Shown here: piece by piece, positions 13,520-25,859 of the stretch
How the letters are laid out: each line of letters begins with the position of its first letter
Position numbering within the stretch: the stretch's first letter is position 1
NCBI GenBank assembly: GCA_009760855.2
Contig: WPIO01000026.1
Span: 2,610,001 to 2,674,000 of the forward strand
DNA: 64,000 bases
Direction of reading: 5' to 3'
Source: Cristatella mucedo
Lineage: Eukaryota; Bryozoa; Phylactolaemata; Cristatellidae
Notes under the pieces: generated by a model
The model's database searches: none
What the model was told of the DNA's origin: nothing
What the model saw: the letters and a program-made list of their open reading frames with translations, nothing else
Translations under genes and position numbers: made by a program

Positions 13520-14990
13520 AGCCGAATAATAATAATAAAAATAATGCACTTGATAAAGTGCCCTCAGAGAACTCAATCTCTCTCTAGGTGCTTTACGTTT
13601 GCTGCAAAGCAAAATGCAATTGAATGGTGAGTAATATCATGCTTGATAAACGAACAAAATGAATAACATAGTTAGGGGTGACATTCACAGGGTCAGCATG
13701 CAAGTGTGGTTTGGTAGCACATGAAGGAAGAATCACAGGGACCCACTAAATGCTGTCCTAAATATGTTTGTTTTTAAGTTCTTCTTAAATGTGTTCAAGT
13801 CAGGGGATGTTCTGACGCAAGTCGAAAGTGAGTTTCTAGGCTTTGGGAGCATAAGAAATAAATACACGGTCTCCAAAGGATTTAAGGTTTGTACGAGGTA
13901 TTGGTAGACTGTTGGATTCCGAAAAGCGGGTGGTACGATGCTTGGCCTTGTGGGGGAGTAGATCTGAGAGATAGGCTGGAGCCAAGAATGAGGTGACCTA
14001 AAAGTGAGCGACATAACCTTGAAGTCTATCCACTGCTTGACTGCTAGCCAGTGCAGGTCGGCGAGAAGTGGTGTGATGTGGTAACAGCGACGCTCACGAC
14101 AGACAAGCCTAGCCGCAGAGTTTTTCGCCAGCTGTAAGCGCCTGATTGCACATGCCGATAGGCCAGAAAGCAGTGAGTTACAGAAATCAAGACGGGGTGT
14201 CGCAAATGCATGGACCAACTTAGACGTGGCAACCTTATCCAAACAAGCCCAAATTTCAGCAATGTTTTGTATCTGAAAGTACGCAGACTTGATTGTGGAG
14301 CTGATGTGGTCATCTAAGGAGAGGCCACTTTGGAACGTGACACCTAGATTTCAAGATTATTCAACAGATGTGCTGGCAGAGCCAATTTTGAGCGTTAGCC
14401 TTTCCAATTTCTGAATCACACTGAGTTTGCTCATAACTAATAAGTTAGTTTTATCATCGTTTAGTTTAAGAAAATTTGCTGCCATCCATGTGCGACTGTC
14501 ATCAGTACATGCTGCAATGGAGTTGAGAGAATTCGACGTGCTCGAAGGCTGGGATGGATCAAAGCAAAGGTACAACTGAGCGTCATCCGCATAGAAGTGA
14601 AAGCCTACATTGTGCTTGGTAATCCCATCGGAAAGAGGGAGAGTATAAACCGTAAAAAGGACCGGACCTAGCACGGAGCCCTAAGGTACCCCATATTTCA
14701 GAGGTACCTCGGAGGATCTTTTTCCATTCACGTCAATAGTCTGGAGTCTCCCACTGAGATACGATCTGAACCATCGCCGAGCAGTGGCAGAGATGCCCAG
14801 GCGAGATGAGAGGTGCTCTAGAAAAACTTGGTGATCGATAGTATCAAAAGCTGCCGAAAGATTGAGAAAAACAAGCAGAGCTACTCTACCCATGTCTGCT
14901 TTCCTAAAAAGGCCGTTTTACACGCTAAGCAATGCTGATTCTGTGGAGTGATTAGCTCTATAGCCAGACTGGAACTTACTAGCAAGGTTT
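13520..14990 (-). mobile_element. 5'-truncated LINE (L2/CR1-like)
   Basis: The minus strand encodes reverse transcriptase pieces in shifting frames. LSAAFDTIDHQVFLEHLSSR lies at 14,681-14,893, FYADDAQLYLCFDPSQPS within 14,357-14,674, and the C-terminal region at 13,733-14,242. The 3' end is the hairpin tail with an AATAATAATAAAAATAAT microsatellite at 13,527-13,545. Similarity to the long copy at 22,227-25,859 stops at about 14,990, so most of the endonuclease and N-terminal RT is missing. The catalytic YADD is intact, but frameshifts kill the ORF. Confidence 0.9.
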
Positions 14991-15242
14991 GAAGTTTCAG
15001 AGTGAGGCGGAAACGGGAAATGCACCGATGCAAAGTTCGGCAGATCACCCGAAAAACAACATAGCTCCATCAGAGCCTTTTTGGCTGGTTGCAGAGCGGC
15101 CTTAGGGACAAGCCAAGACAAAGGTAGCCGAGCCGTGGCAGGACGAAAGTCCGCAACGCGTCAAGCTTTTACCAAGGGGCGATAAGACTGGCCTGAAACA
15201 GCTTAATGAGTGTATATATATATTTATTTATTTAAATTTATA

Positions 15243-15310
<68 letters not shown>

Positions 15311-16446
15311 CCTGCGTGTGACGTATTTGTAAGGCATATGCACCTTGCCGTATAAAGAACCAGTAAAAAAGACACAAGATATTTGCTCAACTTCCAGCAT
15401 GTGCCCGCTTCTATAGGTGCACATGCTTTTCAGGAGCCAGCAAATGCAACGTCTTCTTCAAATCGAGAAAAATCCTCACACAGTACTGGGCACAGATGCC
15501 TCTTATTACAAGCACGCTAAACGTGCAGCTCAATTGTTAAGCTGCTAACGGCTTCGTGAAATGTCCTGTATTGATCCAGCCATATCGATTAGCCGGTGCA
15601 CTTATTCAGGTTCTCCGACTGACAAAGCGTCACTCAATATAGAAATGCAGAAAACGGCAAGCTTATATTTCATTTCTAGTGCAAGGAAACTTGCAGGTAT
15701 GCACCACTGAGCGGCCGTGATAAACGCTGATTGCATGGCAGAGGCTCACGGAACGACTATGGCAAACCATGAAAAAGCAGGAAGCCGTTACCTGACGTAC
15801 CCTCAGAACCTGCCTTAGCTGTAGCTTCTTGCGAAATAAGAGATACTTTCGAGGTCAGAATGTGCTATCCAGTCAGCAAAGCAGCATACGAAGGAGTCCA
15901 GACAGCGATCTTTACTTCGAGAATTTCAACAATCACGAACATGCATTTATGACCTTGGCTGTCTAATGAGTCATTAAGGCAGGTCTGTTAGTTAACCTGT
16001 CGTTGCAGCCATGAGCTCAAGTAAGGGCAAGATTGAGAAAAATGCCGACTCGCTCTATGCTTACAGAGATTGTGTCTGTGAGCACTTTTAACACATCGTG
16101 CTCTACAAGGTGACTCTTGGTGAGATTTTTGTATTAATATGCTAAAAATGGTACCCATCTCTCAAGGCATACCCTGGAGCCAAAAACTCAAGGTTTAGCC
16201 TTCTGGCAGGCATGGTTACTTAGACCCCGAGTAGCATTTGGTAAGAAGTATTGTTGAAGCCTTTTGTTAATATGAACAATTAATCCTGCACCAGTGCTAG
16301 AGGCGACCCAAAAAAATAACGGACTTGGAAGCTCAGGGTTGCCAGATCGCCAATCCGATAGCTGCATCTCAGGCTGGAGTTTGAAGGTATATTGAAAACT
16401 CATAACCACAGCTGTCATTGGGAGGATTCATGCTAGGCTTAGAAGC
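14991..16446. other. No gene; (TA)n microsatellite
   Basis: A (TA)n run occupies about 15,241-15,304. The remainder shows no recognisable coding, RNA or repeat structure. Confidence 0.55.
15241..15304. repeat. (TA)n microsatellite
   Basis: About 32 uninterrupted TA dinucleotides flanked by TATTTATTTATTTAAATTTA and TACACAGACC. Confidence 0.95.
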
Positions 16447-16735
16447 TTAGCCCATCCCTGCTGCAGCAGCTTCAGCCGAGGCTTCATCAGCAGCTTCAGC
16501 CGAGGCTTCATCAGCAGCTTCAGCCGAGGCTTCATCAGCAGCTTCAGCCGAGGCTTCATCAGCAGCTTCAGCCGAGGCTTCATCAGCAGCTTCAGCCGAG
16601 GCTTCATCAGACGCGGCCTGAGCTTCGTCAGCAGCAGCGGATGTTTCGTCAGCAGCAGCCGATGCGTCGTCAGCAGCAGCGGATGTTTCGTCAGCAGCAG
16701 CCGACGCGTCGTCAGCAGCAGTCGACGCTTCAGCG
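16447..16735 (-). repeat. Coding-like 24-bp minisatellite (DEASAEAA repeats)
   Basis: The plus strand shows six near-perfect 24-bp units (GCAGCTTCAGCCGAGGCTTC + ATCA) and then about five related 21-bp units. One minus-strand frame reads as a continuous Ala/Asp/Glu/Ser repeat, DEASAEAA, preceded by AAADETS/AAADDAS units, and ends at a TAA at 16,447-16,449. Another minus frame reads as MKPRLKLL repeats, but the acidic frame is the one preserved across the diverged units. The open frame runs upstream into a SINE, so any real gene has lost its 5' part. Function unknown; it may be only a minisatellite. Confidence 0.6.
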
Positions 16736-16860
16736 AGCTGGTTTGGCCCAAAAGGTGCTCGCCCCGACCAAAGTCTGGCCGAGGTCGTGGGCTCGAGCGC
16801 TGAGCCACATATGAAGCACTCGAACAGTTCTCTTAGGACGCTATACAGATTAATTGTATA
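16735..16860 (+). mobile_element. tRNA-derived SINE, diverged copy
   Basis: GAGCTGGTTTGGCCCAAAAG, then GTGCTCGCCCCGACCAAAGT, then CACATATGAAGCACTCGAAC. Part of the A box is deleted. It abuts the minisatellite exactly. Confidence 0.7.
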
Positions 16861-18087
16861 ACCGAGTGCTATGACACATACCCTAGCTGGAGTCCTTGAT
16901 CCTTCATAACCCTAGTCACAGATCAACGAAGTTGAAACAGTGAACCAATACTGAGGCCAACATCGACTTGTACTCTCATGAAAAGCACGACAGTCGAAGC
17001 TTTAAGAGTCAGCAAATATGAAAGCTGCCGAGGGAGATATATTGGGAACTTTAAGGAACAGCAATCAATTAAGCTTGGTTTGAACCGAGTCCCTCTGGCA
17101 AACGAGGGTGGAACATCCGAAGGTCTTATCCACCTCCTCAGGCGGAGCACTGCTGACCTTTGCGAAAGAATTTACCGAAAATAGTATTATGGTACGCCTG
17201 GTGGAGTTTTATGAATCTGCTAGGACGAGCCTATTGCGACAGCAAAATCCACTTAGTGAGGTAGCTCTGCTTTGATCCGTCCGGACCCCTGTCAGGGAGG
17301 GAAATCACAATCCACTGAAAGAGGACAACTCTGTGTTCACCCGATCTGATCCCTCTAACGAAGGTAGAGAGCTCAGCAGCTGGAACCTGCTCAGACCTCT
17401 ACCGGAATGAAGTGAGGGCTCAGCATCAGGGTCAGTTGAAGGCGAGATAGGCACGAAGATAAACTGCTTCAGCACAAGATGGCAGGTAAATGGGAAATAT
17501 AAAAAAATTGGAGGAAATGACCAAATGTCTATAAAAAGCCGAGGCCGCAATGCGTTGAGGCATAATAGCAGTCACATGAAAAACCTTAACTATACTTAAC
17601 GATACTTAACAGGCAGGGCCACTTCAAGCAAGACAACTTCGAAATACAGCTGCCGAACCAGGTCAATTCTAGAATTTCAGGTAGGCCAGCCTACCTTAGT
17701 TTGACATCCCGGCCATTAGCCTTTTAATTTGAGCATTGCGAAAGCGTAAGGCAAGGTCGAAGTATGCCCTAAATCGCGTAAGATTCAAGATTATTAGCCA
17801 CGTCTGTAAGCAAGCAGCCATTTATTTACCTGCTCTGGTAAAAGGAAAAGATCGTGCACGACTGGCACATGCCCACCAGCGGCTGAGCTGTAATCTAATG
17901 GGAGCTCTTCGGCTTTGGCAACATTCATCACAGAAAATATATTTTTATTATTTTTGGCAAGATCATTTTTCCATCCTAACACAAAGTGCAAACGGCAGCA
18001 CAACAGCCAACGGGAGGGGGAGGGGTGGCAGTGCATCCGGCTAAAGATGGATATGGTGATACTGTGCTGATAATCGAGAGCTAGGGG
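16861..18087. other. No recognisable gene; left flank of the viral element
   Basis: Short ORFs only. Base composition changes sharply to AT-rich at the terminal inverted repeat. Confidence 0.5.
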
Positions 18088-18280
18088 CAGCTGTGTTGTA
18101 TGAATATTGCCCGATACGACAACGAGAAATTTTTCTCCAACCTCGGTTGCACCATCGGTTGTCAAAAAATTCCCCGATATCGTATCGTGCAATATTCCCA
18201 CAACACTAAATTAAGTCATTTGAGTTGTTTTGTTTACTAAACTGACAGTTCTTTGATAACTAATTTTATTTTAGCAGAAA
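18088..18280. repeat. Left terminal inverted repeat
   Basis: The reverse complement of 44,141-44,331 matches this segment with scattered differences, from GTTGTATGAAT to TAATTTTATTTTAGCAGA. Weaker similarity may extend outward to about 18,073. Inside it is an imperfect 26-bp inverted repeat (18,095-18,120 against 18,179-18,204, 22 of 26 matching) around a 58-base loop. Confidence 0.95.
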
Positions 18281-18281
18281 T

Positions 18282-21200
18282 ATGTTTACTATATATAGCA
18301 TAACTTCAAAATCGAGACACAGAAATTCTTTTCCTTTAGAGACAAGGAGATTAATGGATATTGATTTTGATTTATCAAGTAGAAAATACGTTGGAAAACT
18401 AGAAAGACTTAGTAAAGTTGGTTTTACAGAACCAGTTGTAACTGAAGGAGGAAATACTTTAACTTTTGCTTATAAAACAAGAAGAAGATATGCAGACTTT
18501 GAAGCAGTTAAAGAATTGCTTAGATATCCAACTAAGAAATCACTTGATAAAGTTAGAAGCTTATGGCCTTTTATTAGAGTTATTTTTAAAGTATCATTCG
18601 ATATGAAAATGTTAGATGATGGAGGAATGGAAAAAAGGTACTCAATCTAAATCAACGTTAACAATGAATAGTGAGTCAGTAAATACAATTTATGAAGAAG
18701 TAATGCTTTCACTAGGAAAAAATTCTGAGATGTTAATGGAACACAACGTCGGTTCTGGATGGTTATTTACTGGTTATCATTCATTTTCAGTTGTTATTTC
18801 TAAATATGGTCCAATGGGTGGTGGATCATACATTGAAACACCTGAATATCTAGTTAACAAAAAGTGTATAATTAATTTAAAAAATGAAAAAGACAAGTTT
18901 TGTGCATTATGGTGTGTTTTAAGAGCATTAAATCCTGTAGAAAGAAATAAATCGAAGATAAATGACTTAAAAGGAGTACCATCTTTTAAATATTCCCACT
19001 TGATTAATGAGATTGAATGGCCATCAAAAGTTAAAGATGTTGATAAATTAGAGAAAGCAATGAATGTTAGTATACATGTTTACACATGTGGCTATAAAGA
19101 GTCTAGAGTTTCTCCACTAAGAGTTGTAAAAAGGTCAGATGAGAAAGAAGGTAGACATGTAAATCTTTTATTACTTAATAAATGATAAAGATGAAAAAGA
19201 ACAGTGTATGTTGATAAATAATTTAGATTCATTATGTAGACCTTCAAACACAGGTGGAAAACAGTATTATTGTCGTAGATGTTTAAATAGATTTCTTTAA
19301 TAAAAAACAAGTAAATGATTTTTTAGAATTATTTGAAAGTAGAAATTCTGGAACAACAGTTTATGTAATGCCAGATGAAAAAAGTAAGTTTATTAAGTTT
19401 GATTCTTTTAGACATCTTAATACATGCCCATTTGTTTGTTATGCAGACTTTGAATGTATAATTAAAAAAGAAAAAGATGGATCGATTCATACTCCATGTT
19501 CTGCTGCTTATTTTATTATTGTCTGGAAAGGAGAATTTTTTGATAAGTTTATGAATGTTGGTCTGAATGTGTAGTTGAGTTTTTACAAAAATTATTTAAT
19601 GTATCAGACTTCTTAAAAAGTAAATTGGTTGATCATAATTCAGAAAGTGAAATGAATGACTCAACTGAAAGTAAATACGATGATCATGAAAATGCTCTAT
19701 TCTGTTGGATGTGTAAAGAACCATTTAATTAAAAAAAAGCGTGATTTAAGAAAAGTTCACGGTCACTGCCACCAAACAAGTAAATGTAGATGTGCTGCTT
19801 ATCATATTTGTAATTTAAAAGCCGGAATAAATTTAAAAAATGCAACTTCCTGTTATATTTAATAACTTTAGAGGATATGATTCTCATATAATTGTTAAAG
19901 CACTTGAAAATCTTAGTGTCGAAGCAGAACCAATTGCAAATAATCTTGAGAAGTACATGATATTAACAGTTAATGATTTGGTTTTTAATGGTTTTGGTTT
20001 TTTTAGGATAGTGCTCAATTTAGGCTTGGAAAACTAGACGATATTGCATCAACAATGGGAAAACAATTGATTGTTTTCCTATTTCTAATACAGTTTTTAA
20101 GTGAACTTCATCAAAATAAAAAACCTAATATTTTGGCAACAAAAGGAGAGTATCCTTATGAGTTCATGGATTCATTTGAGAAGTTTTTCGTTACTTCTCT
20201 TCCAAAAAAGGAAGATTTTCACTCAAGTGTTTACATATTTGATATATCGGATGAAAGCTATAAAAAAGCAAATGATGTTTGGAAATAGCTTGATGTACAA
20301 ATGTTAGATTATCATAATTTATATTTATTAACAGATGTATTATTACTTGCAGATTGCTTTGAAGGTTTTAGAAAAGGTTTGATGTCAAAACTAAAACTAG
20401 ATCCTGCAAATTTTGTCACAACACCAAACTTCTCAAGGAGTGTTGTATTCTGTTTTTCAGGAGTAAAGATTGAGTTGCTGACTGATAATTATGATGTTTT
20501 TAAAAAATCTATTCGTGGTGGAATATGTCAAGTGAATAGGAGGCTTGTCAAAGCAAACAATCCTATGGTTCCTGGATTTGATAGAGATAAACCAACAACA
20601 TGGATAACTTATCAAGATGCAACAAATCTTTATCCTACAGCAGTGATGGAACTTCTTCCACAAGGAAACATAAAGGAAATTTCAAATGAAGGATGGAGTA
20701 ATGACAATATTCTTAAATTAGAAGATGAATCAGATACTGGTTACTTCTTTGTTGTTGATATTGAATATTATCCAAAAATTAAAGAATATTATCATGGTTT
20801 ACACAACGAATATCCATTATGTGCATGTAATAGAGTTGTTGATTGCAGTGAATATTCTAACTTTCAAAATAAATTCAAAGCAGGAGCAAGTAATGTTCTA
20901 AAATTAATGTATGACTTTCTTCAAAAGAAAGACTATTTACTTCACCATAGATATTTAAAGTTCTGTTTATCACATGGAATGATATGTAATGTAAAGAGAG
21001 TTTTAAGTTTAAGCAATAGAGATGGCTTAAACCTTATATTGAAATGTGCGCTGAAATGAAAGCATTGAAATTCAAATAAAAAGATTTTAAGAAATCTTTG
21101 GAAACTTATAATTAATTTATTTTATGGTAAAACTTGTGAATATGTTGGAAAGAGAGTTAAAACTTACATAATTAATGTGATTGATTAAATTGGAAGAAAG

Positions 21201-21954
21201 AAATTCAATAAAAGAATAAGAGATCTAAATATGGTTAACTTTAGAGACTTTGGAGAATCGTTAACAATATGTCAACTGAATCAATCGAAAACAAGATTGA
21301 ATAAACCAATTTTTATTGGTAGTGAAATTCTAGATTTATCAAAATTACACATGCAAAATTTTTGTTATGTTATAAAACCAACACATGAAAATAAAGTTAG
21401 TTTGATCTATACTGATACTGACTCAATTATTATGGAAATTGAAGCACATAATTTTTACGATGATATGAAAGCAATGCCTGACTACTTTGATCTTGATATA
21501 ATTGGTAAGTTTAATGATAAAACAGAAGGAAAAGTAATTCCAGAAATATGTGCTTTAAGATCGAAACTATACACTGTAGGCATTGTTGATGCTAAAAGAA
21601 AAGCAGCTGCAAAAGGAGTAACAAAAGCAGTTTTAACTAAAACAATGGGACATGAGACTTTTGTTAGCTGTTTAACTGATAGTATAAAAGTTTTCAATGG
21701 TAAAACGATTGTTGATTTAGTGAAAAGCAAGTTAGAAAGTTTCATAAAATAGTTCAAGATAAGCATGAATTTTTTACTAATGAGTTAAAAAAAGTTGCAC
21801 TATCTACATTCGAATCAAAACGTTATTGGTTAGACTGTGGCTGCTGTAGTTACGCATACGGTCATTACAAGATTGCAAATGCATTAAGTGATGAAAAAAC
21901 CCAGGTCGTTGTGAAAAATGTAATATTGATATAGATGCCAAAAAGAAAGAGTAA
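18282..21954 (+). pseudogene. Protein-primed family B DNA polymerase, decayed
   Basis: Replicates the viral DNA using a terminal protein primer (family knowledge). The fragments run in order over ~1,200 codons. The N-terminal region ends GRHVNLLLLNK (to 19,185). Then come exonuclease motif CYADFECI (~19,440), RGYDSHII (~19,875) and YHNLYLLTDVLLLAD (~20,310), followed by polymerase motifs DATNLYP (~20,620), LFYGKT (~21,120) and YTDTDSII (~21,410). A C-terminal KRYWLDCGCCSYAYGHYKI block lies near 21,825, and the stop is TAA at 21,952-21,954. At least six frameshifts or stops interrupt it. The first ATG (18,282) lies just before a TATATAG element at 18,292-18,298; since other viral genes start after that motif, the original start may have been further downstream. 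Confidence 0.93.
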
Positions 21955-21988
21955 AAATACTAAACCAATTGTTATAAAGAAAGTTTGA
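21935..21988 (+). pseudogene. Small Lys-rich viral ORF overlapping the polymerase end
   Basis: An ATG preceded by TTGATATA overlaps the polymerase stop and reads MPKRKSKNTKPIVIKKV, then TGA. More Lys-rich codons follow in the same frame up to a second stop, so the ORF is probably truncated by mutation. Strongly basic; function unknown. Confidence 0.35.
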
Positions 21989-22102
21989 TTTGCAGATAAA
22001 AAGAAAATGAAACTGGATAAAAAAACACGTTGATATACAAGAGGAAATAGATCTATACAAGTCAATGGAGAAATTAAATATATATTAATGAAGTTATTTT
22101 TA

Positions 22103-22112
22103 CTATTATAGG
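22103..22112 (+). promoter_or_regulatory. TATAG-type start motif
   Basis: CTATTATAGG immediately before the ATG at 22,113, one of the recurring start-proximal motifs of this element. Confidence 0.6.
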
Positions 22113-22226
22113 ATGGATCCCAAAGAAGCTTTCCAAGTTTCAGAAGATGAATCAATTGAAATTACCAACTCTGATAGTGAATCTGAATATTCAGAAGACT
22201 CAATTGATGATCCTGATTACGATCCT

Positions 22227-25200
22227 ATAATAATAATAATATTAATTCACTTGATAAAGCGCCCTCAGAGAACTCAATCTCTCTCTAGGCGCTTTACATT
22301 TGCTGTAAAGTGAAATGCAATTGAATGGTAAGTAAAATCATGCTTGAAAAACAAGCGAGATGAATAATATGGTTAGGGGTGACATGCACACGGTCAGCAT
22401 GCAAATTTGGTTAGTGGCAGCATGCACAGTGTCAGCACGCATAAGCACATCGAAGACGAATCTCAGGGACCCACTAAATGCTGTCCTAAATAGGTGTGTT
22501 TTTAGGTTCCTTTTAAATGTGGTCAGGTCAGGGGATGTTTTGACGCAGGTCGGGAGGGAGTTGCAGGCTTTGGGAGCATATGAACTAAATGCACGGTCTC
22601 CAAAGGATTTAAGGTTTGTATGAGGTATTTCTAGACTGTTGGATTCCGAGAAGCGGGTGGTACGATGCTTGGCCTGATGGGGTAGTATATCTGACAGATA
22701 GGCTGGAGCCATATAATGAAGGGACCTAAAAGTGAGCGACAAAACCTTGAAGTCAATCCGTTGCTTGACTGGTAGCCAGTGCAGGTCGGCGAGAAGTGGA
22801 GTAATGTGGCAACTGCGACGCTCACGACAGACAAGCCTAGCTGCAGAGTTTTGCACAAGCTGCAATCGCCTGATCGCACATGCTGGTAGGCCAGTAAGCA
22901 GTGAGTTGCAGAAGTCGAGACGAGATGTCACGAATGCATGAACTAACTTGGACGTGGTATCTTTATTTAAACAAGCCCGAATTTTAGCAATGTTATGAAG
23001 CTGAAAATAGGCGGATTTGACTGTGGAGCTGATATGGTCGTCTAACGAGAGGTCGCTTTGGAATATGACACCTAGATTCCGAGCTGATTCGACAGGAGAT
23101 ATGCTGGCAGAGCCAATTGTGAGAGTCAGCCTTTCCAATCTCTGGATCACACTGGGTTTGCCCATAACTAGTAAGTTAGTTTTATCATCGTTAAGTTTTA
23201 GAAAATTTACTGCCATCCATGTGCGGATGTCATCAATGCATGCAGCTAGTGAGTTTAGAGAATTTGAGGTACTCGAAGGCTGGGAAGGATCAAAGCAAAG
23301 GTACAACTGAGTGTCATCCGCATAGAAGTGAAAGCCTAGATTGTGCTTGGCAATCACATCAGCAAGAGGCAGAGTATAAACCGTGAAAAGAACCGGACCT
23401 AGCACTGAGCCCTGAGGTACTCCATATTTCAGAGGTACTTCAGGTGATCTTTGTCCATTCACGTCAATACTCTGGAGTCTCCCACTGAGATAGGACCTGA
23501 ACCACTGCCGAGCAGTGCCAGTGATGCCCAGGCGAGATGAGAGGCGCTCTAGAAGAACTTTGTGATCGATGGTATCAAAAGCTGCCGAAAGATCAAGCAA
23601 AACAAGCAGAGACACTCTACCCATGTCTGCATTCCTAAGTAGGTCGTTGTATACCTTAAGCAATGCTGACTCTGTGGAGTGATTAGCTCTAAAGCCAGAC
23701 TGGAACTTACTAGCAAGGTGTGAGAATTCGATATACGAGTTTAGCTGGTCCGCCACGACCCGTTCGAGTGTCTTTGATAGGAATGGTAGAAGGGAAACTG
23801 GGCGGTAGTTGCTCAAGTTCTCTTGGTCAAGTGTAGCTTTCTTGAGAAGTGGCCTGACTACAGCTTTTTTGAAAGGTGCTGGGACATGACCTGAGGCTAA
23901 TGACATATTAATTATGTTAGTTATGCATGGCAGCAGCAGATCAATGCAACGTAGGAGCAGGACAGTGGGAATAGGGTCCAGAGGACTTGTTGTCTTCTTT
24001 GATTGAGATACGAACTTTAGGACTAGATCACTAGTGACCTGCTTAAATGCAGACATTGAGGTGCAGCCAGGAACCGAGGAACAGCATTCTACTGGGGAGG
24101 TTGTCATCACAGGGATGGATTCCCTGATCTTGTCTATCTTCTGCACAAAGAATCGAGAGAAGCGATCGGCGGCTAGATCATCATTAGGATCATCAGGTAA
24201 GGAGCTAATCTGGGAACGGTTGAGGAGATGGCTTATTGTCGACATCAGCATTTTTGGATTGTGCATCTGTGATTCAACAATGTTTTTATAAAAACTAGAC
24301 TTAGCCTTTGCTAGGATCGATTGGTACGACCTACAGTAGTCTTCATATGCCTGTTGATGGACAGTTAGTCCGGATCTTTTGTATGCTTTTTCAAGCTTTC
24401 GTTTACTAGACTTGGCTAGTTTAATGTCTGCGGTAAACCATAGGCCGTCTGGGCGGGGGCGCACAGTGCGCTTTTCCAGAGGGGCAAACTCGTCTAGCGT
24501 GTCAGCTAGTGTCGTGTTGAAGCTATCTACCAATGATGACAGATCGGAGGGATGATTGAGCAGCAGAGGTGAAGCAGATATTCTCGCACGGACAGCATCG
24601 ATGTCAAGGGTTTTGAGGTTTCGCGATTCACAGGTTATTGTAGAGGAGGATGTGGGCACACACTGTAGATTGAATGAGATCCGCATGTGGTCAGATTAGC
24701 ATGATTTGGTAATAATTGGTGATGACAAAGTGCAGTAATATGAGAAAATCTGGTCGAGTGTGTGACCCTTGATGTGAGTAGGGCCATGCACATGAGCCAC
24801 AAGTGACAATGAGTCAGTCAATGCACGAAATTCGGTGCTGAAAGCGTCAGATAAGTTATCAAAGTGAACGTTGAAATCGCCCATTACGAGGAAGGATCGA
24901 TTTCTTGCACACAGAATCAAAATGAGATCGGAGAAATCTGAGATAAAGGAGGATTTGGTACCTGGTGGGCGATAGACTACTGCCACTATCGGTAGCTTGT
25001 TTTCGGGTGAGACCAAGACAATTGATTCAAAAGACTGCTTCGAGGGTACCGCAAATGGCTTGAAGTTGAATTTCGAGCGCACGACAATAGCAACTCCACC
25101 TCCAGTTTTGATTGATCTAGGGGTGTGAAAGAACGAGAAACCAGATGGAGTTGCGTCTTTAATTGTCGGACAGTTTATCGATTTCAGCTAAGTTTCAGTT

Positions 25201-25859
25201 AGGACGAGCAGGTCGATACCATTTTCAGAAATAAGGTCACGTATTACTAGAGGTTTATTGCACATTGAGCGAGGATTCCAAAGGCAAGCGTTAAGTCTGG
25301 CCGATGGGGTTACAACAGGCCTGATGACCACTAAGTTAGAGAGATTTACAGTGACGCAAGTGGGGGAGCGTGCTGAGCGGTTCGAGACAATGTTAGGAAT
25401 ACCGAACGAGCTGGTACTCAGCTTGCACGTTCCGCCCAACGAGCGGCGTCTGAGCTGGCGGTTCCGGCCACCTCGGCGGCTACGGGGTGCTTTTCTTTTG
25501 TTAATGCATAGTTCATGAATCTTAGCAACAACATTATTATCTAGGAATGCATTTTATATGCGATGACGAAGCGATAACAGCTGCTGACGATCATAACTAG
25601 CAAGCAGGTTACTAGCCACCGGCAAAGCTAAGGCAGCCGCCGGCGTGGGAGACCCAGCAGCCCGAAGCGATAAGCGTTTAGATGTCCATAGGCACGTAAT
25701 TTCTTACGCGCTACGGTCAAATAACAATCAGAATAACTTTAAACAGGTCTTAGCTGTATCGTTTCCGTATACGATGTTCGCAAGAACTTCGGTTTTCGGA
25801 AGAATTCTGCAACGAACAAGAACGCACGTTAGAGAACTCTATGTCAGGAGGCGAGAACG
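22227..25859 (-). mobile_element. Near full-length LINE (L2/CR1-like)
   Basis: Inserted in minus orientation. The 3' end is the hairpin tail (22,250-22,290) plus an ATT repeat. The 5' end lies at about 25,859, next to a duplicated GATCCT(G)ATA. One long frame covers endonuclease and reverse transcriptase. About 310 bases at the 5' end before the ORF are untranslated or a remnant. No poly(A): the element ends in a microsatellite, as usual for L2/CR1 elements. Confidence 0.92.
22338..25545 (-). pseudogene. LINE ORF2: AP endonuclease + reverse transcriptase
   Basis: One continuous frame of about 1,070 codons with only two internal stops: TAG at 25,188-25,190 and TAA at 24,696-24,698. The endonuclease part has LNACLWNPRSMCNK, MGDFNVHFDNLSD, HTLDQIF and, just after the second stop, SDH. 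The reverse transcriptase has NYRPVSLLPFLSKTLERV, FRANHSTESALL, LDLSAAFDTIDHKVLLERL, GVPQGSVLGP and the catalytic FYADDTQLYLCFDPSQPSST (about 23,280-23,340). No ATG is seen at the start of the open frame, which opens after a TAA near 25,546. L2/Rex-like within the CR1 superfamily. Two point changes have inactivated an otherwise intact gene, so it inserted more recently than the other copies. Confidence 0.92.

Noticed and set aside
15241-15304. Replication origin at the (TA)n run
   Set aside because: A plain microsatellite is enough to explain it.
16447-16735. CRISPR array
   Set aside because: The repeats are directly adjacent with no unique spacers, and the DNA is animal.
16428-16808. MKPRLKLL repeat protein frame
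   Set aside because: It is a shadow of the 24-bp minisatellite; the acidic frame is the one preserved across the diverged units.
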